Notes under the pieces: generated by a model
The model's input: the letters and a program-made list of their open reading frames with translations, nothing else
What the model was told of the DNA's origin: nothing
The model's database searches: none
Translations under genes and position numbers: made by a program
Shown here: positions 17,406-28,435 of the stretch, in pieces
How positions within the stretch are numbered: position 1 is the stretch's first letter
Layout: every line of letters begins with the position of its first letter
DNA from: Rhizobium mesoamericanum STM3625
GTDB lineage: Bacteria; Pseudomonadota; Alphaproteobacteria; Rhizobiales; Rhizobiaceae
Direction of reading: 5' to 3'
DNA length: 64,000 nucleotides
Assembly: GCF_000312665.1 (NCBI RefSeq)
Contig: NZ_HF536772.1
Location: 1,650,867 to 1,714,866 of the forward strand

Positions 17406-18455
17406 ATGCGTTACAATCAACTTGGAAATACGGGGCTCTTCGTCTCCGAAATCTGCCTCGGCACCATGACCTTCGGAGCTGCCGGCGAAGGTAATATTTG
17501 GGGTTCCATCGCCGACGTCGACCAGAAGGCTGCCGACCAGATCGTCGAGAGGTCGCTTGCAGCGGGCGTGAACTTCATCGACACGGCCGACGTCTATTCC
17601 TTCGGTGAATCGGAAAGGCTGCTTGGCCAGGCCCTGAAAAACCTCAGCGTTCCCCGCAAGGACGTTGTCATCGCCACAAAGGTCTACGGCGTCATGGGCG
17701 ACAAGCCGAATGATCGCGGCGCCTCGCGTGGCCATATTATGGATTCAGTCGAGGCGAGCCTGAAGCGCCTGCAGACGGATCATATCGATCTCTATCAGAT
17801 CCACGCCACCGATCCGGTCACGCCGATCGATGAGACACTGCGGGCCTTCGACGATCTCGTGTCCCGCGGTTTGGTGCGGTATATCGGTGTCTCCAACTGG
17901 CAGGCATGGCGCATCGCCAAGGCGCTTGGCGTCTCGGAACGCCGCGGCTTTGCGCGCTTCGAAACCGTACAGGCCTATTACTCGATCGCCGGCCGTGATC
18001 TCGAACGCGATATCGTGCCGATGATGCAGGAAGAAAGGCTTGGTCTGATGGTCTGGTCGCCGCTAGCAGGCGGACTTCTATCCGGCAAGTATGGACCGGG
18101 AGCACCCGGCAATGGGGAGGGGCGCCGCGCCTCATTCGACTTCCCGCCCGTCGACAAGGATCGCGCCTGGGCCTGTGTTGCCGTCATGCGCGAGATCGCT
18201 GGGAAACACAACACGAGCGTCGCGACCGTGGCGCTTGCCTACATTCTCGCGAAACCTTTCGTGACGACGGTCATTATCGGGGCCAAGCGCGTAGAGCAAC
18301 TCGACCAGAACCTGGCGGCCGTCAATCTGAAGCTTGAAGCGGACGATCTGCAGAAACTGGACGAGGTCAGCGAGCTCGCGCCTGAATATCCCGGCTGGAT
18401 GCTTGCGCGGCAGGGATCTGGCCGCCGGCCCGAGCCATTCGACCCAAAGGCTTGA
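17406..18455 (+). CDS. aldo/keto reductase
   Basis: A 349-residue NADP(H)-linked aldo/keto reductase of the TIM-barrel family. The catalytic tetrad can be placed: Asp and Tyr in DTADVYSFGESE near residues 59-70, Lys in VIATKVYG near 91, and His in YQIHATD near 130. The C-terminal cofactor block is TTVIIGAKRVEQLDQNL. It resembles the bacterial AKR11/AKR12-like group (general stress or sugar-type oxidoreductases), but the substrate is not readable. A perfect inverted repeat lies just upstream and a long hairpin just downstream, so it is probably a single-gene transcript. Confidence 0.92.
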   Translation: MRYNQLGNTGLFVSEICLGTMTFGAAGEGNIWGSIADVDQKAADQIVERSLAAGVNFIDTADVYSFGESERLLGQALKNLSVPRKDVVIATKVYGVMGDKPNDRGASRGHIMDSVEASLKRLQTDHIDLYQIHATDPVTPIDETLRAFDDLVSRGLVRYIGVSNWQAWRIAKALGVSERRGFARFETVQAYYSIAGRDLERDIVPMMQEERLGLMVWSPLAGGLLSGKYGPGAPGNGEGRRASFDFPPVDKDRAWACVAVMREIAGKHNTSVATVALAYILAKPFVTTVIIGAKRVEQLDQNLAAVNLKLEADDLQKLDEVSELAPEYPGWMLARQGSGRRPEPFDPKA

Positions 18456-18477
18456 TCGAAGGCTAGCTTAGCTAAGG

Positions 18478-18508
18478 CGGACGCCGGGGCTTCATGCTCC
18501 GGCGTCCG
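18478..18508. terminator. long hairpin after the aldo/keto reductase gene
   Basis: CGGACGCCGG (18478-18487) pairs perfectly with CCGGCGTCCG (18499-18508) around an 11-base loop. It lies between the converging reductase gene and DUF305 remnant. There is no T run, so it is a terminator-like or mRNA-protecting hairpin. Confidence 0.5.
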
Positions 18509-18514
18509 TCGCGA

Positions 18515-18770
18515 TTACTTGCTGTGTGCCTTGAGCCAAGCCTGCATGTCGGCGATTTTCCCTTCCTGGGCTTTGATCACGGGTCAGCGAGCCTTTCGAA
18601 TTTCCGGATCCTTGCCGTACTGCAGCTCGATCTTCGCCTTGTCGATCGCGTCCTGATGATGCGGGATCATGTCGGCATCGCCGCTGTACTTGGTCACCCA
18701 TCCGATTGCTCATGTCCATCTTCATGTCTTCGGCGAAGACAGACGCAGTCGAGTTGGACAGATGTCGCGG
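18515..18770 (-). pseudogene. broken DUF305 (copper/metal-associated) gene
   Basis: Read from the minus strand in two frames, this is a DUF305 protein with several lesions. The N-terminal piece in one frame reads [19 protein letters not shown], with a signal-peptide end and Met-rich start. The rest is in another frame: [20 protein letters not shown], then [15 protein letters not shown], a TGA stop, PVIKAQEGKIADMQAWLKAH and a TAA stop at 18515. Intact members have about six more residues between GDAD and MIPHHQ, so a short in-frame deletion is also likely. At least three lesions make sequencing error unlikely. The ORF at 18492-18725 is just the wrong-frame continuation. Confidence 0.75.
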
Positions 18771-18818
18771 GATTACCGCGCACGTTGCCCGATCAATTTT
18801 TTGTGGATACGATCAATG

Positions 18819-19706
18819 TCAATCCGGCACATGTTCCATGATGATTTGCGTGTGTAGCATCGGCCCCGCCTCCGCTCCGAAATAAGTTTCCAGCAGCGGC
18901 AGAAAATCGTCAGACAGATAGAAAGCCGTCAACGCACGATCGGCCAACAGGCGGAAGTTCGCGTCATCGCGACGCATCGCTATCGCATAGGGTTCATGGG
19001 TATACAGGCGATCGCCGATCTCGAGCGAGGACGGATCGCGCGCCCGCGCGGCCAGGTTAATAAGGAGCACCTGATCGGCGATATAGGCATCGATCTTGTG
19101 ATCCTCCAGCGCCGCAAGCCCGTCCTCGTGCGTCTCGAAATCGGCCAGCTTCGTCTTCGATACCTGGGTTGCCAGCGCCTCGCGCAGCGTCGCTCCCGTT
19201 GTCGTGTTGGCACGCACGCCGATTATGCGCGTGGATGCAACACGCTCGCTAACCGGGCGAACAGCAGGGTTGTCGAGGAAAAGCGTCTGTAGGTAGTTGG
19301 GAGAATCTTTGCGCAGCAGCGCAGTCGCCCCGGTCAGGAAGATGGGCTGCGAGAAGTCCACGATCTCCCGCCTCTTCAAGTTGACGGTGATTGCACCGCA
19401 CAGCAGATCGACCTGTCCATTTTTCACCGCGTCGAACCCGTTCGCGAGCGTCATCTCGATGTATTCGCGCTTCAGCTGCGGTACTTGTTGTTCTATTTCA
19501 TCTGCAATCTTGCCACAGAGGTCGATGGCATATCCCGTCGGATTGGCGCCTCCTTTGCTGGAGGAAAAGGGCGCCTCGTCGGCGATGTAGCCGATGCGCA
19601 CGCTGCTATGCTGGGTGATCGTGTCGAGCGTCGCAGCGGCTACCGCGATCACCGAAAAGTAAAGGGCAAGGTTCGCTAGGAGAAACCGTCTCATGCACTT
19701 CGCCAT
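18819..19706 (-). CDS. family 3 extracellular solute-binding protein
   Basis: A 295-residue periplasmic binding protein of the polar amino-acid type. A signal peptide covers about residues 1-25 (FLLANLALYFSVIAVAAA). Typical blocks are SSVRIGYIADEAPFS near 33, GYAIDLCGKIADEIEQ near 57, NGQVDLLCGAITVNLKRREI near 95, and DAYIADQVLLINLA near 200. It should bind a small solute for uptake, but no ABC permease or ATPase is adjacent, so it is an orphan; some such proteins feed a sensor or a distant transporter. I chose the ATG at 19706, with GAGGA 7 bases before it; the frame extends to 19742. Confidence 0.85.
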   Translation of the reverse strand: MAKCMRRFLLANLALYFSVIAVAAATLDTITQHSSVRIGYIADEAPFSSSKGGANPTGYAIDLCGKIADEIEQQVPQLKREYIEMTLANGFDAVKNGQVDLLCGAITVNLKRREIVDFSQPIFLTGATALLRKDSPNYLQTLFLDNPAVRPVSERVASTRIIGVRANTTTGATLREALATQVSKTKLADFETHEDGLAALEDHKIDAYIADQVLLINLAARARDPSSLEIGDRLYTHEPYAIAMRRDDANFRLLADRALTAFYLSDDFLPLLETYFGAEAGPMLHTQIIMEHVPD

Positions 19707-19847
19707 GGCATGATCCTCGTCTTTAAACGGTTGCGATCTCAAGGATATACACGCAAACTATGGGTTGCCAGCCATTTGTCAACTGAAGACGCCGCGCTGC
19801 TCTGGCTGCCAATCGCGAACGAGATTCGGCCTCGGAAGAGACTTGCC

Positions 19848-20606
19848 TCAATAGGCGGCAACGACCTTATGCAAGATCTGATAGTCGGTGCTTTCCTCGC
19901 CGAGTGGCGCCACGGGCCATGTCCAACTGGCTCGAACCGGTGACAGCGACACGCCATGCAGCAAGTCTGCCTCCTCATGCACCTTTCCGGTGCGGTCGAT
20001 GATGGCATGGGAAACATCAGTGACCAGGCAGATCTTGCAGGGCACCGCCTCCAAGGCCGACCTGTGTGCCTCGATCAGTTGCGCTACGGTGTCGGCGGGC
20101 ATGGCGCCTTTCTCCTCCGCCTCGTAACGACGTTTTGCACCGCGACCGATCTGGGAGAGGAGATTGGCCGAGACGACGAAATCGAGATACGGAACCGTTC
20201 TCAGGAAGGCGAGCGGCTCCGGTTGCCCACCGGCTGCAAGCTCGTCATAGCCCGATAGATCGCGCTCGATCAGCCGAATATTGCTGTAGCCTTTGAGCCG
20301 GAGCCAGAGGCGCGTCGAGGCGAGATGCACGAGATCGACGAGCACAACGGTATCAAAGGTCCGTGCCAAATCCTCGATCGGCACGTCGCGAAGCAGGCCA
20401 GACCCCAGGACGACCGCCGTTCTCCTCTGTTGCAGGCCCGCCAGTGCACGCCTCACCGCGTTCAAGCTGCGCTCCTCGTGATCTGCCCATTGCTGGCGGC
20501 AGCGGCCGGCTCGGGACCAGAGATTGACCGAGTATCGTATGAACGGGCGATGTGCCTTCAGCGTCGCCGGAACGGTCGCGGCGTAGAGAAGCGCCTCTGC
20601 GATCAT
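19848..20606 (-). CDS. unknown protein with a Rossmann-like (methyltransferase-like) fold
   Basis: A 252-residue cytoplasmic protein. Residues about 60-100 look like the start of a SAM-binding or other Rossmann domain: [20 protein letters not shown], then [19 protein letters not shown]. An acidic-type second-strand end (VDLVH) and a later block [13 protein letters not shown] (near 142) resemble class I methyltransferase motifs I, II and IV. The canonical GxGxG is reduced to GSGLL. I do not recognise a named family. The gene is divergent from hisS across 138 bases, but no link to histidine metabolism is evident. Confidence 0.65.
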   Translation of the reverse strand: MIAEALLYAATVPATLKAHRPFIRYSVNLWSRAGRCRQQWADHEERSLNAVRRALAGLQQRRTAVVLGSGLLRDVPIEDLARTFDTVVLVDLVHLASTRLWLRLKGYSNIRLIERDLSGYDELAAGGQPEPLAFLRTVPYLDFVVSANLLSQIGRGAKRRYEAEEKGAMPADTVAQLIEAHRSALEAVPCKICLVTDVSHAIIDRTGKVHEEADLLHGVSLSPVRASWTWPVAPLGEESTDYQILHKVVAAY

Positions 20607-20744
20607 GATAAAGCTCCTCCAATTCGATCCATTCTCTCTCGTTCAATTGATTCTGTGTTCCGGATCAAGGGCCTTCGCCCTTGCCGCACCCGGCCCTTTC
20701 CGCTAGGAAACCGCCACTGTCACAGCGAGCGGAATACCTTGGAA

Positions 20745-22259
20745 ATGAACGACAAGCAGAAGAAACCACAAAAGCTCAAGGCCAGACTTCCACGCGGCTT
20801 CGTCGATCGTTCGGCAGCCGACATCCGCGCCGTCACCGAAATGACCACGAAGATCCGGGAAGTCTATGAGCACTATGGTTTCGATCCTGTCGAAACACCG
20901 CTTTTCGAATACACTGATGCGCTGGGCAAATTCCTGCCCGATGCCGACCGGCCGAACGAAGGCGTGTTCTCGCTGCAGGATGACGACGAGCAGTGGATGT
21001 CCTTGCGTTACGACCTGACGGCGCCGCTCGCCCGTCATGTCGCCGAGAATTTCAACGAGATCCAGCTGCCCTACCGCACCTATCGCGCCGGCTATGTTTT
21101 CCGCAACGAGAAGCCGGGCCCGGGCCGCTTCCGCCAGTTCATGCAGTTCGACGCCGATACCGTCGGAGCGCCGGGCGTGCAGGCCGATGCGGAAATGTGC
21201 ATGATGATGGCTGATACGCTGGAAGCCCTCGGAATCAAGCGAGGCGACTACGTGATCCGTGTCAACAACCGGAAGGTTCTCGACGGTGTTCTGGAAGCGA
21301 TCGGTCTTGGGGGCGACGATAAGGCTGGCCAGCGTCTCAACGTGCTGCGCGCGGTCGACAAGCTCGACAAGTTTGGTCCCCAGGGTGTTGAGCTGCTGCT
21401 CGGTGCCGGACGAAAGGATGAGTCCGGCGACTTCACCAAGGGGGCGGGGCTCGACCAGAGCCAAATCGACAAGGTCCTGTTCTTTGTCGGCATCAAGGAC
21501 TATGTCGAAAGTGCGGCGCAGCTTGCCGAGCTGGTTGCCGGTACATCCAAGGGTGCGGAGGGCGTCGAGGAGTTGAACTTCATCGGCGCATTGGTGCGAA
21601 GCGCCGGTTATCAGTCCGACCGCATCAAGATCGATCCTTCGGTCGTCCGTGGCCTTGAATACTATACTGGTCCCGTCTACGAGGCAGAGCTTCTCTTCGA
21701 CGTTACCAACGAGAAGGGCGAGAAGGTGGTCTTCGGTTCCGTCGGCGGCGGCGGTCGTTATGACGGCCTTGTCTCCCGCTTCATGGGTCAGCCCGTGCCC
21801 GCCACCGGCTTCTCTATTGGCGTCTCGCGCCTGATGACGGCGCTGAAGAACCTCGGTAAGCTCGGCCAGGCGGAGGTCATCGAGCCGGTTCTGGTCACCG
21901 TCATGGACGGCGATGTCGAGGCGATGGGCAGATATCAGCGTTTCACCCAGGAGCTGCGTTCGGCTGGCATCCGCGCCGAGATGTTCCAGGGCAACTGGAA
22001 GAAGTTCGGTAACCAGCTGAAATACGCCGATCGCCGTGGCTGCCCCATTGCCATCATTCAGGGCGGAGATGAGCGTTCGCAGGGCGTCGTTCAGATCAAG
22101 GACCTGATCGAGGGCAAGCGCTTGTCGGGCGAGATCGAGGACAACGCCAGCTGGCGCGAGGCCCGCGTCGCCCAGGAGACCGTTGCCGAGGGCGATCTGA
22201 TTGCCAAGGTGAAGAATATTCTGGCGGCGCAGGCTGAAGACCGGAAGAGGGCGGGCTGA
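20745..22259 (+). CDS. hisS: histidyl-tRNA synthetase
   Basis: A 504-residue class II aminoacyl-tRNA synthetase that charges tRNA-His. Motif 2 and the HisA/HisB signatures are visible: [15 protein letters not shown] near residue 88, [20 protein letters not shown] near 110, [14 protein letters not shown] near 303, and [16 protein letters not shown] near 332. The C-terminal anticodon-binding domain includes [20 protein letters not shown] chose the ATG at 20745; the open frame runs up to 20325 through non-coding sequence. It is longer than E. coli HisS (424) because of insertions usual in Alphaproteobacteria. hisZ starts after a 1-base gap. Confidence 0.95.
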   Translation: MNDKQKKPQKLKARLPRGFVDRSAADIRAVTEMTTKIREVYEHYGFDPVETPLFEYTDALGKFLPDADRPNEGVFSLQDDDEQWMSLRYDLTAPLARHVAENFNEIQLPYRTYRAGYVFRNEKPGPGRFRQFMQFDADTVGAPGVQADAEMCMMMADTLEALGIKRGDYVIRVNNRKVLDGVLEAIGLGGDDKAGQRLNVLRAVDKLDKFGPQGVELLLGAGRKDESGDFTKGAGLDQSQIDKVLFFVGIKDYVESAAQLAELVAGTSKGAEGVEELNFIGALVRSAGYQSDRIKIDPSVVRGLEYYTGPVYEAELLFDVTNEKGEKVVFGSVGGGGRYDGLVSRFMGQPVPATGFSIGVSRLMTALKNLGKLGQAEVIEPVLVTVMDGDVEAMGRYQRFTQELRSAGIRAEMFQGNWKKFGNQLKYADRRGCPIAIIQGGDERSQGVVQIKDLIEGKRLSGEIEDNASWREARVAQETVAEGDLIAKVKNILAAQAEDRKRAG

Positions 22260-22260
22260 G

Positions 22261-23379
22261 ATGGCCCTGATCAACCTGCCGGACTTCTCCGGCGAGCTCC
22301 TTTCAGAGTTTGCAGCGCGAAAGACGGAACGGGTGGACACGCCCGTCATCCAGCCAGCCGAACCGTTTCTTGATATCGCCGGCGAGGATCTTCGCCGGCG
22401 CATCTTCATGACCGAGAGCGAGACGGGCGCCAGCCTTTGTCTGCGTCCGGAGTTCACGATACCCGTCTGCCTGCGGCACATCGAGAGCGCGACCGGTACG
22501 CCGAAACGCTATTCCTATCTCGGCGAAGTTTTCCGTCAGCGACGCGAAGGCGGCAACGAATTCTATCAGGCCGGGATCGAGGATCTTGGCGACATCAACA
22601 TTGCCGCTGCCGATGCGCGGGCGATCGGTGATGCGATCGGCGTCTTGGCGCGTGTCGTTCCCGGCAAGCACCTTTCTGTTACACTGGGCGACCAGGCTGT
22701 CTTTGAGGCGGTCGTACAGGCGCTCGGCCTGCCGCTTGGCTGGCAGAAACGGCTGATCCATGCCTTCGGCAACATGAGCCAGCTCGAGGCCCTCTTGGCG
22801 AACCTTGTCAGCCCTCAGTCTGTGACCGGGCTGAGCGACGAGATCGCGCATCTGATCGCTGCCGATGACGAACCCGCACTGGTCGCGCACATCGATGCGA
22901 CGATGCAGGCGACGGGTTATTCGACGAATGCAAGCCGCTCTCCGCTGGAAATCGCGCGTCGTTTGAAGGAGAAGCTGATCCTCTCCGAAACGCGCCTCGA
23001 TGACGCGGCCTACCGTGTGCTCGAGGAATTCCTGTCGCTGAACGTGCCGCTGATCAATGCTTCGGCGGCGCTTGCCGGTTTTGCAGATGCCGCGGGCCTC
23101 AAGCTTGGCAACGCGCTGGCTCGTTTCGACGGTCGTGTGGCCGCGCTCGCCAATGCCGGCGTCGACTTGGGGCTGATAGACTACCGCGCAGCCTTCGGGC
23201 GTCCGCTGGATTACTACACCGGTCTGGTTTTCGAAATCGGCGTCCAGGGCACGTCGGCGGTCCTCGCCGGTGGTGGCCGTTTCGACCGGTTGATGACGTT
23301 CTTGGGAGCCAAGGAACGCATTCCAGCCGTGGGCTTCTCGCTCTGGCTGGATCGCATCGAAGCGGAGAGGGCTGCCTGA
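22261..23379 (+). CDS. hisZ: ATP phosphoribosyltransferase regulatory subunit
   Basis: A 372-residue HisRS paralogue that partners short HisG in the first step of histidine synthesis and gives it histidine feedback. It keeps the HisRS catalytic-domain fold ([16 protein letters not shown] near residue 60, [20 protein letters not shown] near 81, [14 protein letters not shown] near 318) but lacks the anticodon-binding domain. The end overlaps the hisG start as TGATG. The order hisS-hisZ-hisG lets charging and synthesis of histidine share one transcript. Confidence 0.95.
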   Translation: MALINLPDFSGELLSEFAARKTERVDTPVIQPAEPFLDIAGEDLRRRIFMTESETGASLCLRPEFTIPVCLRHIESATGTPKRYSYLGEVFRQRREGGNEFYQAGIEDLGDINIAAADARAIGDAIGVLARVVPGKHLSVTLGDQAVFEAVVQALGLPLGWQKRLIHAFGNMSQLEALLANLVSPQSVTGLSDEIAHLIAADDEPALVAHIDATMQATGYSTNASRSPLEIARRLKEKLILSETRLDDAAYRVLEEFLSLNVPLINASAALAGFADAAGLKLGNALARFDGRVAALANAGVDLGLIDYRAAFGRPLDYYTGLVFEIGVQGTSAVLAGGGRFDRLMTFLGAKERIPAVGFSLWLDRIEAERAA

Positions 23380-24074
23380 TGACGATTACCATCGCACTAC
23401 CCTCCAAGGGACGCATGAAGGATGATGCCTCGGCGATCTTCGAACGCGCCGGCATCAGGATCACTGCTGTGGGCAACGATCGCTCCTATCGCGGACGCGT
23501 GGAGGGCTGGGACGACGTCGAAGTCGCCTTCCTCTCCGCCTCGGAGATTTCCCGCGAGCTCGGCAACGGCACGGTCGATTTCGGTGTCACAGGTGAGGAC
23601 CTTATTCGAGAGGGGCTGGCGGAGGCGGACAAGCGTGTCGAGGTTTGCGCGCGTCTCGGGTTCGGCCATGCGGATGTCGTGGTTGCCGTTCCCGAAATCT
23701 GGCTCGACGTCGACACCATGGCCGATCTTGGCGACGTCGCCTCCGATTTTCGCGCCCGTCACGGACGGCGCCTGGCGATCGCCACCAAATACTGGCGGTT
23801 GACGCAGCGGTTCTTCTCAAGCCAGCACGGCATCCAGCTCTACCGCATCGTCGAAAGTCTTGGGGCAACCGAGGGGGCGCCTGCCTCTGGCTCTGCCGAT
23901 ATCATTGTCGATATCACTTCCACCGGCTCGACCCTTCGCGCGAACAACCTGAAGGTCCTGTCTGACGGTGTCGTCCTTCGCTCCGAAGCCTGCTTCGTCA
24001 GGGCGCGGAAGGAAAGCCACGCGAATGACGCGACCGTTCAGCGGCTGATCGACGCCGTTCGTTCAGTACTCTGA
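23379..24074 (+). CDS. hisG: ATP phosphoribosyltransferase, short form
   Basis: A 231-residue catalytic subunit that joins ATP and PRPP, the committed step of histidine synthesis. Blocks include [15 protein letters not shown] at the start, [14 protein letters not shown] near residue 68, and the PRPP-binding loop [20 protein letters not shown] near 168. It lacks the C-terminal regulatory ACT-like domain of long HisG, which fits the presence of HisZ next door. It is the last gene before a strong terminator. The remaining his genes are elsewhere. Confidence 0.95.
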   Translation: MTITIALPSKGRMKDDASAIFERAGIRITAVGNDRSYRGRVEGWDDVEVAFLSASEISRELGNGTVDFGVTGEDLIREGLAEADKRVEVCARLGFGHADVVVAVPEIWLDVDTMADLGDVASDFRARHGRRLAIATKYWRLTQRFFSSQHGIQLYRIVESLGATEGAPASGSADIIVDITSTGSTLRANNLKVLSDGVVLRSEACFVRARKESHANDATVQRLIDAVRSVL

Positions 24075-24092
24075 CTTATCTCCCGAATGATC

Positions 24093-24135
24093 GCATGAAA
24101 AAACCCGCCGTCTCGTGAACGGCGGGTTTTCATGC
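24093..24135. terminator. bidirectional Rho-independent terminator between hisG and the DoxX gene
   Basis: CCCGCCGT and ACGGCGGG form the stem around a CTCGTGA loop, with an A run on the left and TTTT on the right; the outer bases GCATG/CATGC also pair. It can end transcription of both converging genes. Confidence 0.88.
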
Positions 24136-24157
24136 CTTGGGAGGATGCCCCGATCGA

Positions 24158-24580
24158 TTAGGCGGCTACGTAGGCGCCGCGGCGTGCGTCGAGCGAGTAG
24201 ACGCCCGGGCCGTAGGTGGCGAGCAGGATGTAGGCGCCGGCCAGCGTGATGTTCTTCATGACCATGATCTGGTTCAGGATGTTAACCAGTTCCGTGCCGC
24301 TGGCGTAGGGCAGGTGGAAGAGGACGGCAGTGAACACACAGAAGCCAGCCAGCAGCCAGCCGACGATCTTCGTCTGGAAGCCAACGAGAACGGCAAGGCC
24401 GGTCAGCAGTTCGAAGGCGCCTGCGAGATAGGCAAGGGCAGTCGCTGCGGGAAGACCAGCACCGGCGATCATGCCGGCAGTACCGGCCGCGTCGGCGAGC
24501 TTGCCAAAGCCTGCTAGGATGAACATGAAGGAGAGTAGGATGCGGGCGCCAAGAATGATGAGGTTGTTGGTATTCGACAT
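24158..24580 (-). CDS. DoxX family membrane protein
   Basis: A 140-residue protein with four hydrophobic helices typical of DoxX/DoxD-like proteins: LIILGARILLSFMFILAGFG, then GAFELLTGLAVLVGF, VGWLLAGFCVFTAVLFHLPY, and ITLAGAYILLATYGPGVYSL. The motif RILLSFMFILAGFGKL is characteristic of the family. Members sit in the inner membrane and have been tied to thiosulphate oxidation or to oxidative-stress complexes; the precise role here is unknown. I chose the ATG at 24580 with GGAG ten bases before it. It shares its terminator with hisG. Confidence 0.9.
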   Translation of the reverse strand: MSNTNNLIILGARILLSFMFILAGFGKLADAAGTAGMIAGAGLPAATALAYLAGAFELLTGLAVLVGFQTKIVGWLLAGFCVFTAVLFHLPYASGTELVNILNQIMVMKNITLAGAYILLATYGPGVYSLDARRGAYVAA

Positions 24581-24795
24581 GGGACGTTGTCTCCGTTTGA
24601 ATGACGTCTGAGGTCGTTGTGCCCCCGGCACGCTGCCAACCCCGATGCCGCTTTGTCGCCTTTTTTTGCCGTAGTGGAAAGATAGACGGAAGGGGACACT
24701 TTGTTCTCTAATATTGAACGAAAGATAGTGAGCAGGCAACCTTGCCATCAGCGCTGGCCCTCTTCTATGTTCGGCCACCCAAGATGGAGACCCCA

Positions 24796-25506
24796 ATGGC
24801 AGATCTTTCCGCTTTTCCAATTACGACGCGCTGGCCTGCAGCGAACCCGGACATTATCCAGCTTTACTCGTTGCCGACACCGAACGGCGTGAAGATATCA
24901 ATCGCGCTTGAAGAGCTCGGCTTGCCCTATGAGCCACATCTGATTTCCTTTAGCACGAATGACCAGAAGTCTCCGGAATTCGTGTCGCTCAATCCGAACG
25001 GTCGTATTCCAGCGATCATCGATCCCAATGGTCCGGATAGAAAGCCGATCGGCATTTTCGAATCCGGTGCCATCCTGCTGTATCTCGCTGAGAAGACCGG
25101 CAAGCTCATTCCGGCCGATGCGGCGGGGCGCTATGAGACGATCCAATGGGTCTTCTTCCAGATGGCCGGCATCGGGCCAATGTTCGGGCAGTTCGGCCAT
25201 TTCTACAAGTTCGCAGCCGACAAGGTCGCCAACAACTCCTATCCGATGGAGCGCTACCGCGACGAATCGAAACGGCTGCTCAGTGTGCTGGAAGCGCGGC
25301 TCCAGAGCCGGCAGTGGCTCATGGGCGATCTCTACACGATCGCCGACGTCGCCACGTTCCCGTGGCTCCGGGGCGCCGATATCTTCTATGGCGGCCGAGA
25401 GGTGCTGGACTATAAGAGCTTCCCGGCGGTCATGGACTGGCTCGAGCGTTGCATCGCCCGCCCGGCATCGGAAAAGGGGTTAAGCATACCTGCCCGACCT
25501 GATTAA
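24796..25506 (+). CDS. glutathione S-transferase, Nu-class (disulphide-bond oxidoreductase type)
   Basis: A 236-residue thioredoxin-fold plus helical-domain protein. The N-terminal glutathione site is near residues 24-95: LYSLPTPNGVKISIALEELG, NPNGRIPAIIDPNG, and FESGAILLYLAEKTGKL (the ESGAIL block holds the glutathione gamma-glutamyl group). TPNG in place of a catalytic Tyr/Ser/Cys and the PEFVSLNPNG run point to the YfcG/YghU/Ure2-like Nu class, known to reduce disulphides with glutathione. The C-terminal domain has YTIADVATFPWLRG. I chose the ATG at 24796 after GGAGA. A clear terminator follows. Confidence 0.9.
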   Translation: MADLSAFPITTRWPAANPDIIQLYSLPTPNGVKISIALEELGLPYEPHLISFSTNDQKSPEFVSLNPNGRIPAIIDPNGPDRKPIGIFESGAILLYLAEKTGKLIPADAAGRYETIQWVFFQMAGIGPMFGQFGHFYKFAADKVANNSYPMERYRDESKRLLSVLEARLQSRQWLMGDLYTIADVATFPWLRGADIFYGGREVLDYKSFPAVMDWLERCIARPASEKGLSIPARPD

Positions 25507-25529
25507 AGCCGAAGCAAGATTGCGACAAG

Positions 25530-25559
25530 GCCGGTCCCAGTCCCATAGGGCCGGCTTTT
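25530..25559 (+). terminator. Rho-independent terminator after the GST gene
   Basis: GCCGG-CCC pairs with GGG-CCGGC (one bulged T at 25535) around a 9-base loop, followed by TTTT. It lies 24 bases after the GST stop, between converging genes. Confidence 0.8.
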
Positions 25560-25576
25560 ATGTCTGGCCGACGCTT

Positions 25577-26023
25577 CTATTGGCGGCGTGCAAACTCGTT
25601 GCCGACATTGGTCTTGAAACGCGGAAAGACAAAAACTCCAAGCATGCTGCCGTGACAGGCACCGTCATGCCCGTTCGACTCGCCCATGCAGAACAAGGGC
25701 TGGCGGAAGCCATTCGACATTATGATCGTCGTCGAGAAGCAGAAGGACGACGAGAGCGTGGCGGCCTGCTCGAAGAGTTCCAAAATGTGTGCGTGATCCT
25801 TGGGGTCATAGCAGCGCGTGAGGCTGAGAAGGCCGCATTCCCGCGCCGGTAGCCCGTGCAGCAGGGCGCTCGATTCCTTGAGGCGGATCACGCCGCTGGA
25901 AAAGTCTGCAACCCAGGTTTCCGAAACGGAATACTGCGCAAGCATTTCATGATCGTGATTGCCGATATCCAGCGAACCCGGCATGAGCGGTGCCGCGACG
26001 TTGGTTTTCGCGATTTTAAACAA
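25577..26023 (-). CDS. small PAS-like protein of unknown function
   Basis: A 148-residue protein that looks like a single PAS fold: SETWVADFSSGVIRLKESSA near residue 33, LTRCYDPKDHAHILELFEQA near 68 (the PAS FxxxxHPDD-like block), and a strand block LGVFVFPR near the end. It has no effector domain, signal peptide or membrane segment. Stand-alone PAS proteins can sense a ligand and act on a partner. The start is uncertain: 26023 is a TTG after GGGGAA, while an in-frame ATG lies at 25984. I do not know the partner. Confidence 0.6.
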   Translation of the reverse strand: MFKIAKTNVAAPLMPGSLDIGNHDHEMLAQYSVSETWVADFSSGVIRLKESSALLHGLPARECGLLSLTRCYDPKDHAHILELFEQAATLSSSFCFSTTIIMSNGFRQPLFCMGESNGHDGACHGSMLGVFVFPRFKTNVGNEFARRQ

Positions 26024-26719
26024 ATTTTCCCCAGCTTAGGTACAGCTTCCCCCGCTGCACGTCCGGCAAAAATGATTAGGTTCATGCTGCACCGTACTTC
26101 ATGCACGGGACCTCGCGAAATGGGGCCTGGATTGCCGGTTCTTCTGACGAACCGCTTCCAATTTCGCCGAGAATTTACACAACTTATGATCTATTTTCGG
26201 GAGAGGTTCTTCCCGAGCACGGTCCCGTGTTCGCCTGGTCGGGATCGTTGTCGCTCGCGACCGTCGGCTGATGAAGGCACACCGAATGCAACGGGAATTT
26301 ATAGGTACTTTTATGCAAACGGCAATCGGCTTTTTGGGAGGCGCTGATATCTACTGTGAGTGGAAACAGAGCTTGAGGTCTGGGAAGATCCATAAAGCGG
26401 CACAAGAGTGCAGTTTTTGAGGATTAAGCGATTTCGTTTCCCGTCGATGCAGCCAGATTTGCATAAAATTGCATCGAAGGGAAAACAGCCTTCGAACGAA
26501 AAAAACGAAAACCCGCAAGCTTTGCGAAAGCCTCGCCAAATCCGAAGAGCGCTCAGATATCTGGTTAAACGTTTCACCTGACAACTGAAAAAGCGTGCGA
26601 CCGCACCCGAATCAGTGTCGAAACGAAAAGGGCGGTCCGAAAACCGCCCTTCCTGTTCCGGGAAACCGGAGATAGATCGGTGAAGCTTCATGGACGCTTC
26701 AGCGATAGGCTTTCGCCTA
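26024..26719. other. 696-base stretch without a recognisable gene
   Basis: Between the PAS-like gene and the groEL stop I see no convincing gene. Open frames here (for example 26311-26691 minus) lack coding character and known motifs. The stretch is A+T-richer than its neighbours and has several small dyads, including CGAAGG/CCTTCG (26475-26494) and GCTTT/AAAGC (26519-26531). It contains the groESL terminator. A small RNA is possible but unproven. Confidence 0.4.
26628..26651 (-). terminator. Rho-independent terminator of groES-groEL
   Basis: AAGGGCGGT (26628-26636) pairs perfectly with ACCGCCCTT (26643-26651) around a 6-base loop. On the minus strand the stem is followed by TTTTCGTTTCG. It lies about 70 bases after the groEL stop. 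Confidence 0.85.

Positions 26720-28435
<1,716 letters not shown>

Noticed and set aside
20325..20744. 140-residue N-terminal extension of HisS
   Set aside because: The frame is open but the sequence is antisense to the neighbouring gene, and HisS starts normally at the ATG at 20745.
20703..22481. 592-residue open frame on the minus strand opposite hisS and hisZ
   Set aside because: It is a shadow of hisS/hisZ codon bias, with no ribosome site and no domain.
25856..26347. 163-residue plus-strand frame across the PAS-like gene and the gap
   Set aside because: It is antisense to the PAS-like gene for a third of its length and has no motif or ribosome site.
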